Assembly: GCF_000787775.1 (NCBI RefSeq)
Contig: NZ_BBPM01000010.1
Location: 1 to 64,000 of the forward strand
DNA length: 64,000 nucleotides
Direction: 5' to 3'
Origin: Streptacidiphilus carbonis
GTDB taxonomy: Bacteria; Actinomycetota; Actinomycetes; Streptomycetales; Streptomycetaceae
Position numbers and translations under genes: made by a program. Shown in pieces: positions 1-32,700 of the stretch; positions within the stretch are counted from its first letter, which is position 1; each line of letters begins with the position of its first letter. A model generated the notes under the pieces. That model was not told where the DNA came from. It ran no database searches and worked only from the letters and a program-made list of their open reading frames with translations.

Positions 1-1694
1 ACCGGACCAGCAGCAGCCGCGCCACCGGAAATCACCCCCGCCGACGGCTCGCCGGCGACCAGCGCCGACAGACCCGCCGCCATCTCGTCCCGAGACTCGC
101 CGAGCACCACCGCCCGGTGCTCGAATGCCGAGCGGGTGGTGGCCAGCGACCAGCCCACATCCACCGGGTCCAAGGGCTTTCCGGCTGAGGTGAACGCGCG
201 CAGCCGCCCGGCCTGGGCGGTCAGTCCGGCGGCGCTGCGGGCCGAGAGCAACCAGGCCGTAGTCGGACCGGTCAGTATGCTCGCCGCGTCGCCCGGGGCG
301 GTTGCCGCGGTCGGCTCGTCGACGTCCGTCTCAGCGGCGGGGGCTTCCTCAAGGATGACGTGCGCGTTGGTGCCGCTGACCCCGAAGGCCGACACCGCTG
401 CCCGCCGGGGCCGTCCGTCGGCCGGCCATGGCACCGCCTCGGTCAGCAGCCGCACCTGCCCGGCCGACCAGTCGATGTGCTCCGACGGCTCATCGGCGTG
501 CAGAGTCGGCGGCATGAGGCCGTTCTGGAGCGCGAGGACCATCTTCATCACCCCAGCCGCCCCTGCGGCAGCCTGGGTGTGACCGATGTTGGACTTCACC
601 GACCCCAGCCACACCGGCCGGTCCTCGGGCCGATCCTGACCGTACGTCGCCAGCAGCGCCTGCGCCTCGATCGGGTCACCCAGCACCGTCCCGGTCCCGT
701 GGGCCTCCACCACATCCACATCGGCCGCCGACAGCCGCGCGCTCGCCAGCGCCGCCCGGATCACCCGCTGCTGCGACGGACCGTTCGGCGCCGTCAACCC
801 GTTCGACGCACCGTCCTGATTCACCGCACTGCCACGCACCACAGCCAGCACCGCATGACCGTGCCGACGCGCCTCCGACAGCCGTTCCAGTACCAGGACC
901 GCGGCCCCCTCCGCCCAGCCGGTTCCGTCCGCGGCCGCCGAGAACGCCTTGCAGCGGCCGTCCTCGGCCAGGCCTTCCTGGCGTGAGGTCTCCGAGAACG
1001 CCGCCGGGACGGCCATCACCGTCACCCCGCCGGCCAGGGCCAGCGTGCACTCCCCCGAGCGCAGCGCTTGCGCGGCCAGATGCAGGGCCACCAGCGACGA
1101 CGAGCACGCCGTGTCCACCGTCACCGCCGGGCCCTCCAGGCCCAGCGAGTACGAGACCCGGCCCGAGATGACGCTCGGCGCCGCCCCGGTCAGCTGGTAG
1201 ATCCCGGATCCGGTGGCCGCGCTCACCGGGTACCCGGAGAAGGACGCTCCGGTGAACACTCCCGTCGACGATCCCTGCAGCGACTTGGGGTCGATACCGG
1301 TGCGTTCCAGCGCTTCCCAGGAGGTCTCCAGCATCAGCCGTTGCTGCGGGTCCATCGCCAGGGCCTCGCGCGGGCTGATCCCGAAGAAGTCGGAGTCGAA
1401 GTCGGCCGCGCCGTGGACGAAGCCGCCCCGGCACATGGACGAGTCCGGGTCGAGTTCCATCCCGCTCTCCCAGCCCCGGTCGGCCGGGAACCCGGAGATC
1501 GCGTCCGTGCCCGCGGCGAGCAGCTCCCACAGGCTCTCCGGGCTGTCGACGCCGCCCGGGAGCCGGCAGCTCATGCCGACGATCGCAAGGGGCTCCAGTT
1601 CGCCGGTCTCGAATTTGCGCAGCCGGTCCCGGGTTTCGTACAACTCGGCCGACACCCTCTTCAGGTAGGCCAGAAGTTTTTCATTCTCCACCAT
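1..1694 (-). CDS. Modular type I polyketide synthase, N-terminal part (docking + KS, runs off the window)
   Basis: This is the third PKS gene of the assembly line; only its first 564 codons are in the window and no stop is reached. The first ~30 residues form a charged helix ([20 protein letters not shown]) typical of an N-terminal docking domain. A complete ketosynthase follows, with the active-site Cys in [14 protein letters not shown] and NIGH. The cut falls in the KS-AT linker, before the AT GQG motif, so extender choice cannot be read. The ATG is preceded by a strong Shine-Dalgarno run (GGGAGGG, 5 nt spacing). The gene begins 58 bp after the four-module PKS ends, so the two are almost certainly co-transcribed and should interact through docking helices. 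The KS nucleotide sequence is very close to that of module 3 of the upstream PKS. Confidence 0.95.
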   Translation of the reverse strand, partial: MVENEKLLAYLKRVSAELYETRDRLRKFETGELEPLAIVGMSCRLPGGVDSPESLWELLAAGTDAISGFPADRGWESGMELDPDSSMCRGGFVHGAADFDSDFFGISPREALAMDPQQRLMLETSWEALERTGIDPKSLQGSSTGVFTGASFSGYPVSAATGSGIYQLTGAAPSVISGRVSYSLGLEGPAVTVDTACSSSLVALHLAAQALRSGECTLALAGGVTVMAVPAAFSETSRQEGLAEDGRCKAFSAAADGTGWAEGAAVLVLERLSEARRHGHAVLAVVRGSAVNQDGASNGLTAPNGPSQQRVIRAALASARLSAADVDVVEAHGTGTVLGDPIEAQALLATYGQDRPEDRPVWLGSVKSNIGHTQAAAGAAGVMKMVLALQNGLMPPTLHADEPSEHIDWSAGQVRLLTEAVPWPADGRPRRAAVSAFGVSGTNAHVILEEAPAAETDVDEPTAATAPGDAASILTGPTTAWLLSARSAAGLTAQAGRLRAFTSAGKPLDPVDVGWSLATTRSAFEHRAVVLGESRDEMAAGLSALVAGEPSAGVISGGAAAAGP

Positions 1695-1752
1695 CAGAGC
1701 CCTCCCTCAATTCCAGTGCCGACAGCTTCGGTGAGTTCGGTGAGCATCGGAT

Positions 1753-20706
<18,954 letters not shown>

Positions 20707-20751
20707 CTGCGGAACCTCGATTTCCCGGAGCTGTCAGCGGTTTCGGCCATG

Positions 20752-23700
20752 TCAGTGAATCCCCAGCTCTTTTCCGATGAAGTCGAAGACTTCCTGGTCG
20801 GAGGAGGAATCGAGATCCTCGGCGACGGATGCCGCCCGGCTGCCGGCGGCGATCTCCTTCCAGCGGGCCACGACGGCGTCCAGCCGGGCGGTGATCCTGG
20901 CCGCGTCGCCGTCCTCGCCGGCGGCGGCCGAGAGCAGGCCGTCGAGCCTGTCGAGTTCGGCCAGCACCGGCCCGGACGGCGACACCGCCTCCGGGACCAG
21001 CACGGTCCGCAGATGGCCGGCCACCGCGCTGGGCGTGGTGTAGTCGAACAGCAGGGTCGCCGACAGCCGCAGACCGGTGACGGCGCCGAGCCGGTCGCGC
21101 AGTTCGACGGCGGTCAGCGAGTCGGCGCCCAGCTCGCTGAAGGCCCGGTCGGCCGCGACGTCGTCGGCCGAGGGATAGCTCAGTACCCCGGCCGCCTCGG
21201 TCCGGACCAGCTCCACCAGCCGTTGGTCCTGCTCCGCCCGGTCCAGTAGCAGCAGTTCCTCTGCCAGGGCGCTGCCGGTGGTGGTCCCGCCCGGGTCGAC
21301 CGCCCCCGTTTCCCCGCCGGTGAGTGCCTGCGCGACCTCGGGCAGGCTCTCGATCAGCGGGCTGGGTCGGCGCAGGGTGAAGGGCGGGGCGAACGCGGCC
21401 CAGTCCACGCCGGCCACCGTGAGCAGGGCCTCCCCGGCGTCGAGCGCCTGGCCCAGGGCCCGGATCCCGAGTTCGGGGTCCAGGAGCCGCAGTCCGCGCC
21501 GGACCATCTGGGCCTTGCCCTCACGGTCGCTCATGCCGCCGCCGTCCCACGGTCCCCAGGCCACCGACGTCGCGGCCAGTCCACGTGAGCGACGGTTCTC
21601 GGCCAGGGCGTCGAGGAACGCGTTGACCGCGGCGTAGCCCGGCTGCAGGCCGCTGCCCCAGGTCGCGGAGATCGAGGAGAAGAGCACGAAGGCCTCCAGG
21701 TCCAGGCCCTGGGTCAGCTCGTCCAGGTGCATCGTCCCCGCGGTCTTGACCGCCGCCATCTCGGCCAGTTCGGCCACGGTGGTGTCCTGCAGGGCGGTGG
21801 CCTGTCCGGCTCCGGCGGCGTGCATGACCGCCGTCAGCGGCGGCGGGCCGCCGGCGGCGATCCGGTCGAGCAGACCGGCCACGTCGGCGCGGCAGCCGAC
21901 GTCGGCGGACACGATGCCGACCTCGGTTCCGGCAGTGGCCAGCTCAACGGCCAGTCCGACGGCACCAGGTGCAACCGCACCCGACCGGCTGGTCAGCAGC
22001 ACCCGCGGGGCGCCGAGACCGGCCAGCCAACGGGCGGTGTGCCCGCCGATCGACCCGGTGCCCCCGGTGATCAGCACGGTTCCGGTCGGTGTCCAGGTCC
22101 CGTCCGGCTCCGGTTGCGGGGCCCGGACCAGGCGTCGGCCACGCATTCCCGCGCCGCGCAGGGCCACCTGGTCCTCACCGCAACCCGCCAGCACCGCGCA
22201 CAGCCGGTCGGCGGCCCGGTCGTCCAGAACAGTCGGCAGGTCGACCAGTCCGCCCCAGCGTTCAGGGTGTTCCAGCCCCACCACCCTGCCCAGCCCCCAG
22301 GCCTGCGCCTGCAGCGGCCGGGTGAGCGGCTCGCCCGGATCGGCCGCCACGGCCCCGGAGGTGAGCACCCACAGCGGTGCCTGGACCTGTGCGTCGCCCA
22401 GCGCCTGAATCAGGGTGAGGGTGGCGGCCAGTCCCTCGGTCACCATCGGCCGGTCCGGCAGTGACGTCTCGTCAAGGACCAGCAGCGAGAGGACTCCGCC
22501 CAGCCCTGAGGTGTCGACGCGGCCGAGTTCGGCAGCCAGCGCCTCCCGGGTCGTCCCGTCCGCGGTGATCCTGGTGACGACGGCCTCGGCGCCGTGACCG
22601 GTGAGTGCCTGGACGCAGCGCTCGGCGGACTCGCCGCCGTCCGGGCCGGTGACGACCAGCCAGGTCCCGGACAGCGCGACCGGCTCGGGGTCCGGGACCG
22701 GCGCCCAGGAGACCCGGTAGCGCCAGCCGTCGGTGGCCGACCGGTCCCGTTCGCGCCGGCGCCAGGAAGCGAGCGCCGGGAGCAGACCGTCCAGTTGCCG
22801 CCCGTCGACGGCGAGCGTGTCGGACAGGGCCGACCGGTCGCCGGACTCGACCGCGGCCCAGAACCGGGCCTCGGCCGCACCGCCGACGTCCTCGCCGCCC
22901 GATCCGGTGGCAGGACCGAGCCGGAGCTTGTGCGGACCCAGCGGCCAGAACCGCTGCTCAGCGAAGGCATAGGTGGGCAGCTCCACCCGGTTCCCGGCCG
23001 GCAGTACCGCGCTCCAGTCGACACCGATGCCCCGCACATGGGCACGGGCCAGCGCGGTCAGCACGGAGTCGGCGGCAGCGGTCCGGGCCCGGAGCAGCGG
23101 CACGAACACTGGCTCTGCGGCGTCCGGCAGGGCGTTCGGCCCCATCGCCGAGAGCGTCCCGTCCGGGCCGATCTCGATGAAGACGGTCACGCGCTGATCG
23201 GCCAGCGCGGCCACGGCGTCGGCGAACCGGACCGGCTGTCGGGCCTGGGCCGGCCAGTAGTCGGGCCCCGGAGTGGCCAGGATGGTGCCGTCACAGGCTC
23301 CGGCCCAGGTCACGGTCGGCACACGGTGCTCCAGCTCTGCTGCCACGGCGGCGAGTCCGGTCAGCACCGGATCCATCCGGGCCGAGTGGAACGCATGGCT
23401 GACCCGCAGGCGGCGCACCCGCCGGCCACGCTCCCGCCAGGTCTCCAGCACCTGGTCGACGGCCTCGGAGTCACCCGACACCACCACTGCCGACGGCCCG
23501 TTCACCGCCGCGATCCCGACCCCGGCCACGCCGTCCAGGCTCTCGGAAACCTCGGCCTCGCCCGCCTCGACGGCGCCCATCGCGCCACCGGCGGGCAGTT
23601 CCTGCATCAGCCGGGCGCGGGCCGCGACCAGCCGGCTCGCGTCCGCCAGGGTGAGCACGCCCGCCGCGTGGGCGGCCGCGATCTCGCCCACCGAATGGCC

Positions 23701-26700
23701 GGCCACCGCGTCCGGCACGACCCCGGCCGCGGCCAGCAGGGCGACCAGGCCCACCTCCACCGCGAACAGCCCGGTCTGCGCGTAGACGGTCCGATCCGCC
23801 CGCTCGTCCTCCATGTCCTGGTCCGCGAGCACGACCTGACGGATCGGCAGCTGCAGTTCGGCCTCCAGCAGCTCGCAGACCTCGTCGAAGGCGGCGGCGA
23901 ACACCGGTGACGCCGCATACAGCTCGCGCCCCATCCCGGCCCGCTGGGCTCCCTGGCCCGCGAACAGGAATCCGACCCTGGGACGGGCCGCCGGTACCGC
24001 GCCGCTCACCACCGAGGACGCCGACCCACCGGCCGCCAGCGCGGCCAGGCCCGTGCTCAGCGTCCAGCGGTCAGCCCCCAGAACCACGGCCCGGTGCTCG
24101 AACGCCGACCGGGACGTCGCCAGCGACCAGCCGATGTCGCCGAGGTCGGCCGGATCCGCCTCCGCGCGCGCCGAGACGAACTCGGCCAGCCGCCCGGCCT
24201 GCGCCTGCAACCCGGCCGCCGTACGCCCGGACACCAGCCAGGCCCGGGGAGCGCCGTCCAGCACAGCGGGCCGGCTCGGCCCGACCGCTGGGTACGGCTC
24301 AACGGGAACACCGGGCGCCTCCTCGATGATGGTGTGCGCATTGGTGCCACTGATCCCGAAGGCCGAGACCCCGGCCCGGCGCGGTCGCCCGTTCGTCGGC
24401 CAGTCCACCGTCTCGCTCAGCAGCCGCACCGCTCCAGCCGACCAGTCCACCTGCGGTGACGGCGCGTCGGAGTGCAGGCTGCGCGGGAGCTTGCGGTGCC
24501 GCAGGGCCAGCACCATCTTCATCACTCCCGCCACCCCGGCCGCGGCCTGGGTGTGGCCGATGTTCGACTTCACCGACCCGAGCCACAGCGGCCGCCCGTC
24601 CGGGCGGTCCTGCCCGTACGTGGCCAGCAGCGCCTGGGCCTCGATCGGGTCGCCGAGGGGCGTTCCGGTGCCGTGCGCCTCGACTGCGTCGACCTCGGCC
24701 GGCGACAGCCGGGCGTTGGCGAGCGCGGCCCGGATCACCCGTTGCTGCGAGGGTCCGTTGGGCGCCGTCAGACCGTTGGAGGCACCGTCCTGGTTGGTCG
24801 CGCTGCCACGGATCAGGGCCAGCACCTCATGGCCGTGGCGCCGGGCGTCGGAGAGCCGTTCGAGGACGAGCATGCCCACGCCCTCGGCCATGCCCATGCC
24901 GTCCGCGTCCGCACCGAAGGCCTTGGACCGCCCGTCCGGGGCCAGCCCGCGCTGCCGGGAGAACACCACCAGATCCCAGGGCGTGGCCATGATGGTGACG
25001 CCGCCGGCCAGTGCCAGCGTGCACTCGCCCGAGCGCAGCGCCTGGGCGGCCAGATGCAGCGCGACCAGGGACGACGAGCAGGCGGTGTCCATGGTGACGG
25101 CGGGTCCTTCCAGACCCAGGGTGTAGGCCACCCGGCCGGAGATCACGCTGGTCGCGTTCCCGGCCATCAGATGGCCCTCCAGCCCGGCGGCGCCGTCCGC
25201 GCCGGTCTGCTGCCCGACGGCGGCGTAGCCGGAGCTGTAGCCGCCGGTGAACACCCCGGTCTGCGATCCGCGCAGGGACGCCGGCTGGATGCCCGCGCGT
25301 TCCAGGGCCTCCCACGAGGTCTGCAGCAGCAGTCGCTGCTGCGGGTCCATCGCCAGGGCCTCGCGCGGGCTGATCCCGAAGAAGCCGGGGTCGAACTGTC
25401 CGGCCTCGTGCACAAAACCGCCGGCCCGCACATAGGTCGTTCCGCTGTGGCCCGGGTCGGAGTGGTAGAGCCGGTCGAGGTCCCAGCCGCGATCGGCCGG
25501 GAACCCGGAGATCGCGTCGGTGCCGGAGATCAGCAGCTCCCACAGCTGGTCCGGGGTCCGGACTCCCCCGGGGAACCGGCAGCCCATGCCGACGATGGCG
25601 ATGGGATCGCCGTCGGCCGCAACCGTCGCCGGCGCCACCCGGACCTCGCCCGCGGACCCGTCGCCCAGCAGTTCCGCGCGCAGGTGCTCGGCCAGCGCGG
25701 TCGGCGTCGGGTGGTCGAACAGGAGGCTGGCCGGCAGCCGCAGCCCGACGGCGATGCTGAGCCGGTTGCGCAGCTCGACCGCGGTCAGCGAGTCGAACCC
25801 GAGGTCGCTGAAGGCCCGCCCTGCCTCGACGGCCTCGGGCGAGGGATACGCCAGCACCTCGGCGGCGACGGTCTGGACCAGGACGGTCAGCCGCTGCTCC
25901 TGCCCGGCCCGGGGCAGGACGGCCAGCTGCCCGACCAGTTCGTCCTTGGCGCCCCGCGCGCCGTCCGACGCGGCCACACCGTCGGCGGCCGCCATCCGCT
26001 GTACCTCGGGCAGGTCCCGCAGCAGCGGCGCCCGCTGCATCTCGTGCTCGCCGCCGACCGACCCGATCCGGCTCCAGTCGATGTCCATGACGGTCAGCGC
26101 GCTGTCGGCGCCGCCGAGGGCGTCGGCGAGGGCCTGGACCGCGAGCTGAGGCTCCATCAGGACCTCCCAGCGGTTGCGGCTCAGCCGCTGCCGGGTCGCC
26201 TCGCTGGCCTGGGCGACGCCGCCACCGGCCCACGGACCCCAGGCCACCGACAGTGCCGGCAGGCCCCGAGCGCCGCGGTTCTCGGCCAGGGCGTCGAGGA
26301 AGGCGTTCGCGGCCGCGTAGTTGCCCTGGCCGCCGGCCCCGAAGGTCGCCGACGCCGACGAGAACAGCACGAAGGCGTCCAGGTCCAGCGCGGCCGTCAG
26401 CTCGTCCAGCAGCGCGGCACTGCCGGCCTTCGCCGCCAGCACCGGGTCCAGCCGGGCCGGGTCCAGCCGGTCGAGCACGCCGTTGTCGACGACTCCGGCG
26501 GTGTGCATCACCGCGGTCAGCGCCGGGCCCGTTGCCGGGATTCGGTCCAGCAGCCCGATCAGGTCGGCCCGGTCCGCGGTGTCGCCGGCCAGGACCTCGA
26601 CAGCGGTGCCCCGGAGCGCGAGTTCGGCCGCCAGCGCGGCGCTCCCGGCCGCGCCCGGACCCGACCGGCTGACCAGGACCACCCGCGCGGCGTCGCGGTC

Positions 26701-29700
26701 GGCCAGCCAGCGGGCCACATGCCGGCCGATCGCACCGGTACCGCCGGTGATCAGGACGCTGCCGCGGGTGGACCACGGCCGACCGTCCCGGCTCGGCCTC
26801 GGAGCCCGGACCAGCCGACGGCCGCGGATGCCCCCGGGCCTGATCGCGACCTGGTCCTCGTCGCAACCGGCCAGAACGGCGGCGAGCCGGGCCGCGGCCG
26901 GTCGGTCCAGGTCGGTCGGGAGATCGACCAGCCCGCCCCAGCGGTCGGGGTGTTCCAGCGCCGTGACCCGGCTCAGACCCCACACCTGCGCCTGCACCGG
27001 GCTGGTCAGCGCCTCGTCCGGGGCGGTGGCGACAGCCCCGGACGTCGCCACCCACAGCGGCGCCGTGCTCCCGGCGTCCCCGAGCGCCTGTACCAGGACC
27101 AACGTCCCGGCCAGGCCGACCGGCACGGACGGCCTTCCGGGCAGCGGCGTCTCGTCCAACGCCAGCAGCGACAGCACACCCGCCACCGGGACCTCGCCAG
27201 TGGCCGATCGAATCCGATCGGCCAGCGTCTGCCGTTCCCAACCGTCGGCCGCGATCTCCCGGACCTGAGCTCCGTGTCCGGTCAGGGCCCGGGTGACCGC
27301 CTCGGCCCGGGGCGCATCGGACGCTCCGGTGACCACGAGCCAGGTTCCGGACAGCCGGGCCGGCGCGGGCTCGGTGACCGGGGCCCAGGAGACCCGGTAG
27401 CGCCAGTCCTCGATCACCGAGGCGTCGCTCCGCCGCGCCGGGGTCGGGCGCGGGTGGGCAGGGTGCAGCCAGTACTGCTGACGCTGGAAGGCATAGGTGG
27501 GCAGCTCCACCACCCGCCCTGCCGGCAGCACCCTGGCCCAGTCGATATCGACTCCGTGCACATGCAGCCGCGCCAGGGCGGTCAGGAACCGGGCTGCCCC
27601 GGCGTCCTCCCGATCCACCGTCCCGGTGATGACGGGAACGCCTGCGACCGCGGCCTCGTCGAGGGTCTCGGCGATCGCCGAGGTCAGCACCGGGTGCGGG
27701 GACACCTCGACGAACGTCCGGCAGCCGGCCGCGGCCAGTGCCGTGGTGGCGTCCTGGAAGCGCACCCGTTCGCGGACGTTGGCGTACCAGTACCCGGCGT
27801 CCAGTTCCGCTCCGTCGACCTGACGACCGGTCACCGTCGAGAACAGCGCCACCCGGCCCGGCTGCGGGCGGATGCTGGCCAGCTCCCGGACCAGCCCCTC
27901 CCGCAACTCCTCCACCCGGACCGAGTGGGCCACGAAGTCGGTCTGCGGAATCCGCCAGCGCAGCACCCGACGGGCCGACAGTTCGCGCTCGAAGGCGTCC
28001 AGAGCGTCCAGGTCGCCGGAGACCACCGTGGTCGCGGGGCCGTTCACGGCGGCCACCGAGAGCCGCTCCGTCCAGCCTTCCTCCGCCGCCAGCAGATCCT
28101 CGACCGAGGCGACCGGCATCACCACCGAGAGCATCCCGGCCGACGCCGCCAGCGCGGACAGGGCCCGGCTACGGACGGCGACCACCATGGCCGCGTCCTC
28201 CAGCGACAGGATCCCGGCCACGCACGCCGCCGCGATCTCGCCCTGAGAATGCCCGACCACCGCATCCGGACGGACCCCGGCCGCCTCCCACAGCGCCGCC
28301 AGCGACACCATCACCGCCCACAGCACCGGCTGCACCACATCGGCCCGCTCCAGACCCGGCGCACTCGCCCGGCCCAGCAGGACATCCTCCAAAACCCAGT
28401 CCACATGCGGACCAAGGGCCCGCGCACACTCCGCCAGCTGCGCCGCGAACACCGGCGACGACGCCAGCATCTCCCGGCCCATACCGACCCACTGAGTGCC
28501 CTGACCGGGGAACACGAACGCGGTCTTCCCGGACCGGGACACGACACCGGAGACCGCACCCGGACTCCGCTCACCCGCGATCAACGCGCCCAGACCGACG
28601 GCCGGCCCACTCCGGTCCGCACCCAGCACCACAGCCCGGTACTCGAACGCCGACCGGGTGGTGGCCAGCGACCAGGCGACCTCCATCGGATCCAGCTGCG
28701 GGCGGTCCGCAGCGAAAGCAGCCAACTTCCGCGCCTGGGCCGTCAGCCCCGCTTCCGAGCGGCTCGACATCAGCCACACCGGTGGCACGTCGGACAGTAC
28801 CGGCAGCACCGGCCCGGCCGCGTCGACAACACTCGCCGGCTCGCCGGCCGGGGCCTCCTCCAGGATGACGTGGGCGTTGGTCCCGCTGATCCCGAACGCG
28901 GAGACGCCGGCCCGGCGCGGCCGTTCGCCCGGCGACCACTCACGCGCCTCGGTCAGCAGCCGGACATCGCCCGCGGACCAGTCGACGTGCGGGGACCGCT
29001 CCTGTGCGTGCAGCGTGCGCGGGAGCATCCCGTGCTGCAGGGCCAGCACCATCTTGATCAGTCCGGCCGCCCCGGCCGCCTGCTGGGCGTGACCGATGTT
29101 GGACTTCACCGAGCCCAGCCACAGCGGCAGGCCCTCCGGCCGGTCCTGTCCGTAGCTGGCCAGCAGGGCCTGGGCCTCGATCGGGTCGCCCAGCGGCGTT
29201 CCGGTCCCGTGCGCCTCGACCGCGTCGACCTCGGCGGCACTCACCCGGGCACTGGCCAGGGCGGCCCGGATCACCCGCTGCTGCGAGGGTCCGTTCGGCG
29301 CGGTCAGGCCGTTGGAGGCGCCGTCCTGGTTCACCGCGCTGCCCGCGACCAGCGCGAGCACCCGGTGCCCCTTGCGGCGCGCGTCGGACAGCCGTTCCAG
29401 GACGAGCATGCCCGCGCCCTCGGCGACGCCCATGCCGTCGGCACCGGCGGCGAACGCCTTGCAGCGGCCGTCCGGGGCCAGCCCCAGCTGTCGGCTGAAG
29501 TCGGTGAACATGACCGGACTGGCCGTCACGAATGCGGCCCCGGCCAGGGCCAGCGTGCACTCGCCCGAGCGCAGCGCCTGGGCGGCCAGATGCAGCGCGA
29601 CCAGTCCGGAGGAGCAGGCCGTGTCGACCGTGAGCGCCGGCCCTTCCAGGCCGAGGGTGTAGGAGACCCGGCCGGACAGCACGCTGGTCGCGGTCCCCGT

Positions 29701-32700
29701 CACCAGGCCGCCGTCGAGCGCGCCCTCGGGCTGGTCGGCGCCGTAGCGGGAGAAGGTGCCGCCGGCGAAGACGCCGGTACGGCTGCCGCGCAGGGAGGCG
29801 GGGTCGATGGAGGCCCGTTCCAGCGCCTCCCACGACGTCTCCAGCAGCAACCGCTGCTGCGGGTCCATGGTCAGCGCCTCGCGCGGGCTGATCCCGAAGA
29901 AGCCCGGGTCGAACTCGTCGGCCGCGTGCAGGAATCCGCCGGACCGGATGTGGGAGGTTCCCTCGCGGTCGGGATCGAGGTCGAACAGCTCGTCGGTGTT
30001 CCAGCCGCGGTTGTGCGGGAACTCGCCGATCACGTCCGCCCCGGCGGCCAGGAGCTCCCACAGCCCTTCGGGTGTGTCGACGCCTCCGGGGAAACGGCAG
30101 CCGATGCCGACGATGGCGATCGGCTCGCCGGGGGCCGCCGGCCCGAGGAGGTCGGCGGTGCCTTCGGCGTTCGCGGCGCTCCCGGTCAGCCGGGAACGGA
30201 GGAATCCCGCAGTCGCCATGGGAGTCGGGTAGTCGAACACCAACGTGGCAGGCAGCCGTAGGCCGGTCGCAGCGGCGAGCCGGTCCCGGAGTTCGACGGC
30301 GGTCAGCGAGTCGAAGCCGAGGTCGCTGAACGCGCGGTCGGCCTGGACGTCGTCGATCGACGCATGGCCGAGGACGGCCGCGATCCGGGCCCGGGTCAGG
30401 TCGAGCAGGATGCGGATCTGCTCCGCCTCGGGCAGGCCGACCAGTTGCCGTCCGAGCGACGTCCCGGAGACCGGGGCGGCGGATCCGGCGTCGGCTTCGG
30501 CCAGCGAGCGCGACACCTCGGGCAGCGCCGCGATCAGCGGGCTGGGCCGCCGCAGGGTGAAGGTCGCCGCGAACCGGGCCCAGTCCACGTCGGCGACGGT
30601 CACCGAAGTGTCTGCAAGGTCGAGGGCCTGCCCCAGCGCGCGGATCGCCTCGGCCGGGTCCATCAGTCCCAGCCCGCGGCGCTGCATCTGTCGTCCGTCG
30701 TCCCCGTCCCGGTTGGCCCACGGTCCCCAGGCGATCGATGTCGCGGGCAGGCCCCGGCCGTGTCGGCTCTCCGCCACGGCGTCCAGGAAGGCGTTGGCCG
30801 CCGCCGATCCGGCCTGCCGGCCGCTGCCCCAGGTCGCGGAGATCGAGGAGAACACGACGAAGGTGTCCAGGTCCACGGTCCCGGTGAGTTCGTCCAGCCA
30901 GCGAGCCCCGACGGCCTTCTCGCCCAGGACCTCGGCCAGGTCGGCGACGGCCGTGTCGGCCACCGCGGTGGTCTGTTCCGCACCGGCGGTATGGAAGACC
31001 GCTGTGAGGGGCGGCCCGGTTCGGCCGAGCCGGTCGAGCAGTCCGGCCGTCGTGTCCCGCCCGGCGATGTCGGCGGCCAGAACGCTGACCGCAGTACCGG
31101 CGCCGGCCAGCCCCGCTGCCAGCTCCGCCGCCCCGGGTGCGCTGGGTCCCGACCTGCCTGCCAGAACCAGGTGCCGCAGGCCGCGTTCCGCCAGCCAGCT
31201 TGCCGTCGTGCCGCCGATCGTGTCTGCGTCTCCGGTGACGAGTGCAGTGCCCCGGGTCGTCCAGGGTTCGACGCCGTCACGGGCGGGCGAGGCCCGGACC
31301 AGCCGGCGGCCGAGGATCCCGGCACCACGGATGGCGACCTGATCCTCGCCGCATCCGGCCAGCACGGCGGCCAGCCGCTCAGCGGCCGGCTCGTCCAGAA
31401 CGGCAGGCAGGTCGACCAGCCCGCCCCAGCGCTCGGGGTGCTCCAGGGCGACGACCCGGCCCAGGCCCCAGACTTGGGACTGCACCGGGCCGGCCGCCAC
31501 CTCGTCGGGCCGGGTCGCCATCGCCTCGCGGGTGAGCACCCACAGCGGGGCCTGGACCCCGGCGTCGCCCAGCGCCTGAACCAGCGTCAGCGTTCCGGCC
31601 AGCCCGGCCGGGACCGCCGGGAAGTCCTGCCGCGGGGTCTCGTTCAACGCCAGCAGCGACAACACACCCGCCACCGCCGGGGACCCGTCGGCCCCGCCCC
31701 CGGTGAGCGACTCGACGATCCGGGCGGCCAGGCCCTCCCGGCCAAGCCCTTCGGACGCCACCTCCACCAGGACCGGCTGGGCACCCCGGGAGCTCAGCAG
31801 CGACAGGTGTTCGGCGCTCAGGCCGTCGACCGCCGGATCACCGACCACCAGCCAGGTCCCCGACAGTCGGGCCGCCCCCGGCACGCTGACCGGTTCCCAG
31901 ACGGTCCGGTACCGCCAGCTCGCTGTCCGTGCCTCGCCGCGTTCGCGCTGGCGCCAGGACCACAGCGCGGGCAGCACCTCACTGAACGGACGGCTCCCGT
32001 CCACGGTCGGCAGACCGCCCAGAGTGGCCAGGTCGCCCTGCTCGACGGCCGCCCAGAACCGGCGCTCCGCCTCGCTGCTCGCACCGTCACCGGTCGCGCC
32101 GCCGGACGGCCCCGACCGGGCCCAGAACTGCTGGTGGGCAAAGGCGTACGTCGGCAGTTCCACCCGCCGTCCGGCCGGGAGTACGGCAGCCCAGTCCACC
32201 GCGACGCCACGCACGTGCGCCCGCGCGAAGGCGGTCAGCACCGATTCCGGGACGGGGGTGTTCGGGCGCAGCAGCGGGATGAACTCGGCTCCGGGGGCCG
32301 ACTCCTGCGCTCCACCGCCGTCGGTTTCGGGGCCGGCCAGCACGGCCGGGCCCAGCGCGGACAGGGTCATGTCCGGGCCGATCTCGATGAACACCGTGAC
32401 GCCCTGGTCCGCCAGCGCGGTGACGGCGTCGGCGAACCGCACCGGTCGGCGGGCCTGCTCGGTCCAGTAGCCCGGATCCGCGCTGGTGACCAGTTCGCCG
32501 GTCAGCGCCCCGGCCCAGGTCACCGTCGGCGCGCTGTGTTCCAGCCCGGAGGCCACCGCGGCGAGTTCGTCCAGCACCGGGTCCATCCTGGCCGAGTGGA
32601 ACGCATGGCTGACCCGCAGCCGGCGCACCCGCCGACCCCGTTCCCGCCAGGTCCCGACCAGTTCCTCGACCGCCTCGGCGTCACCGGAGACCACCACCGA

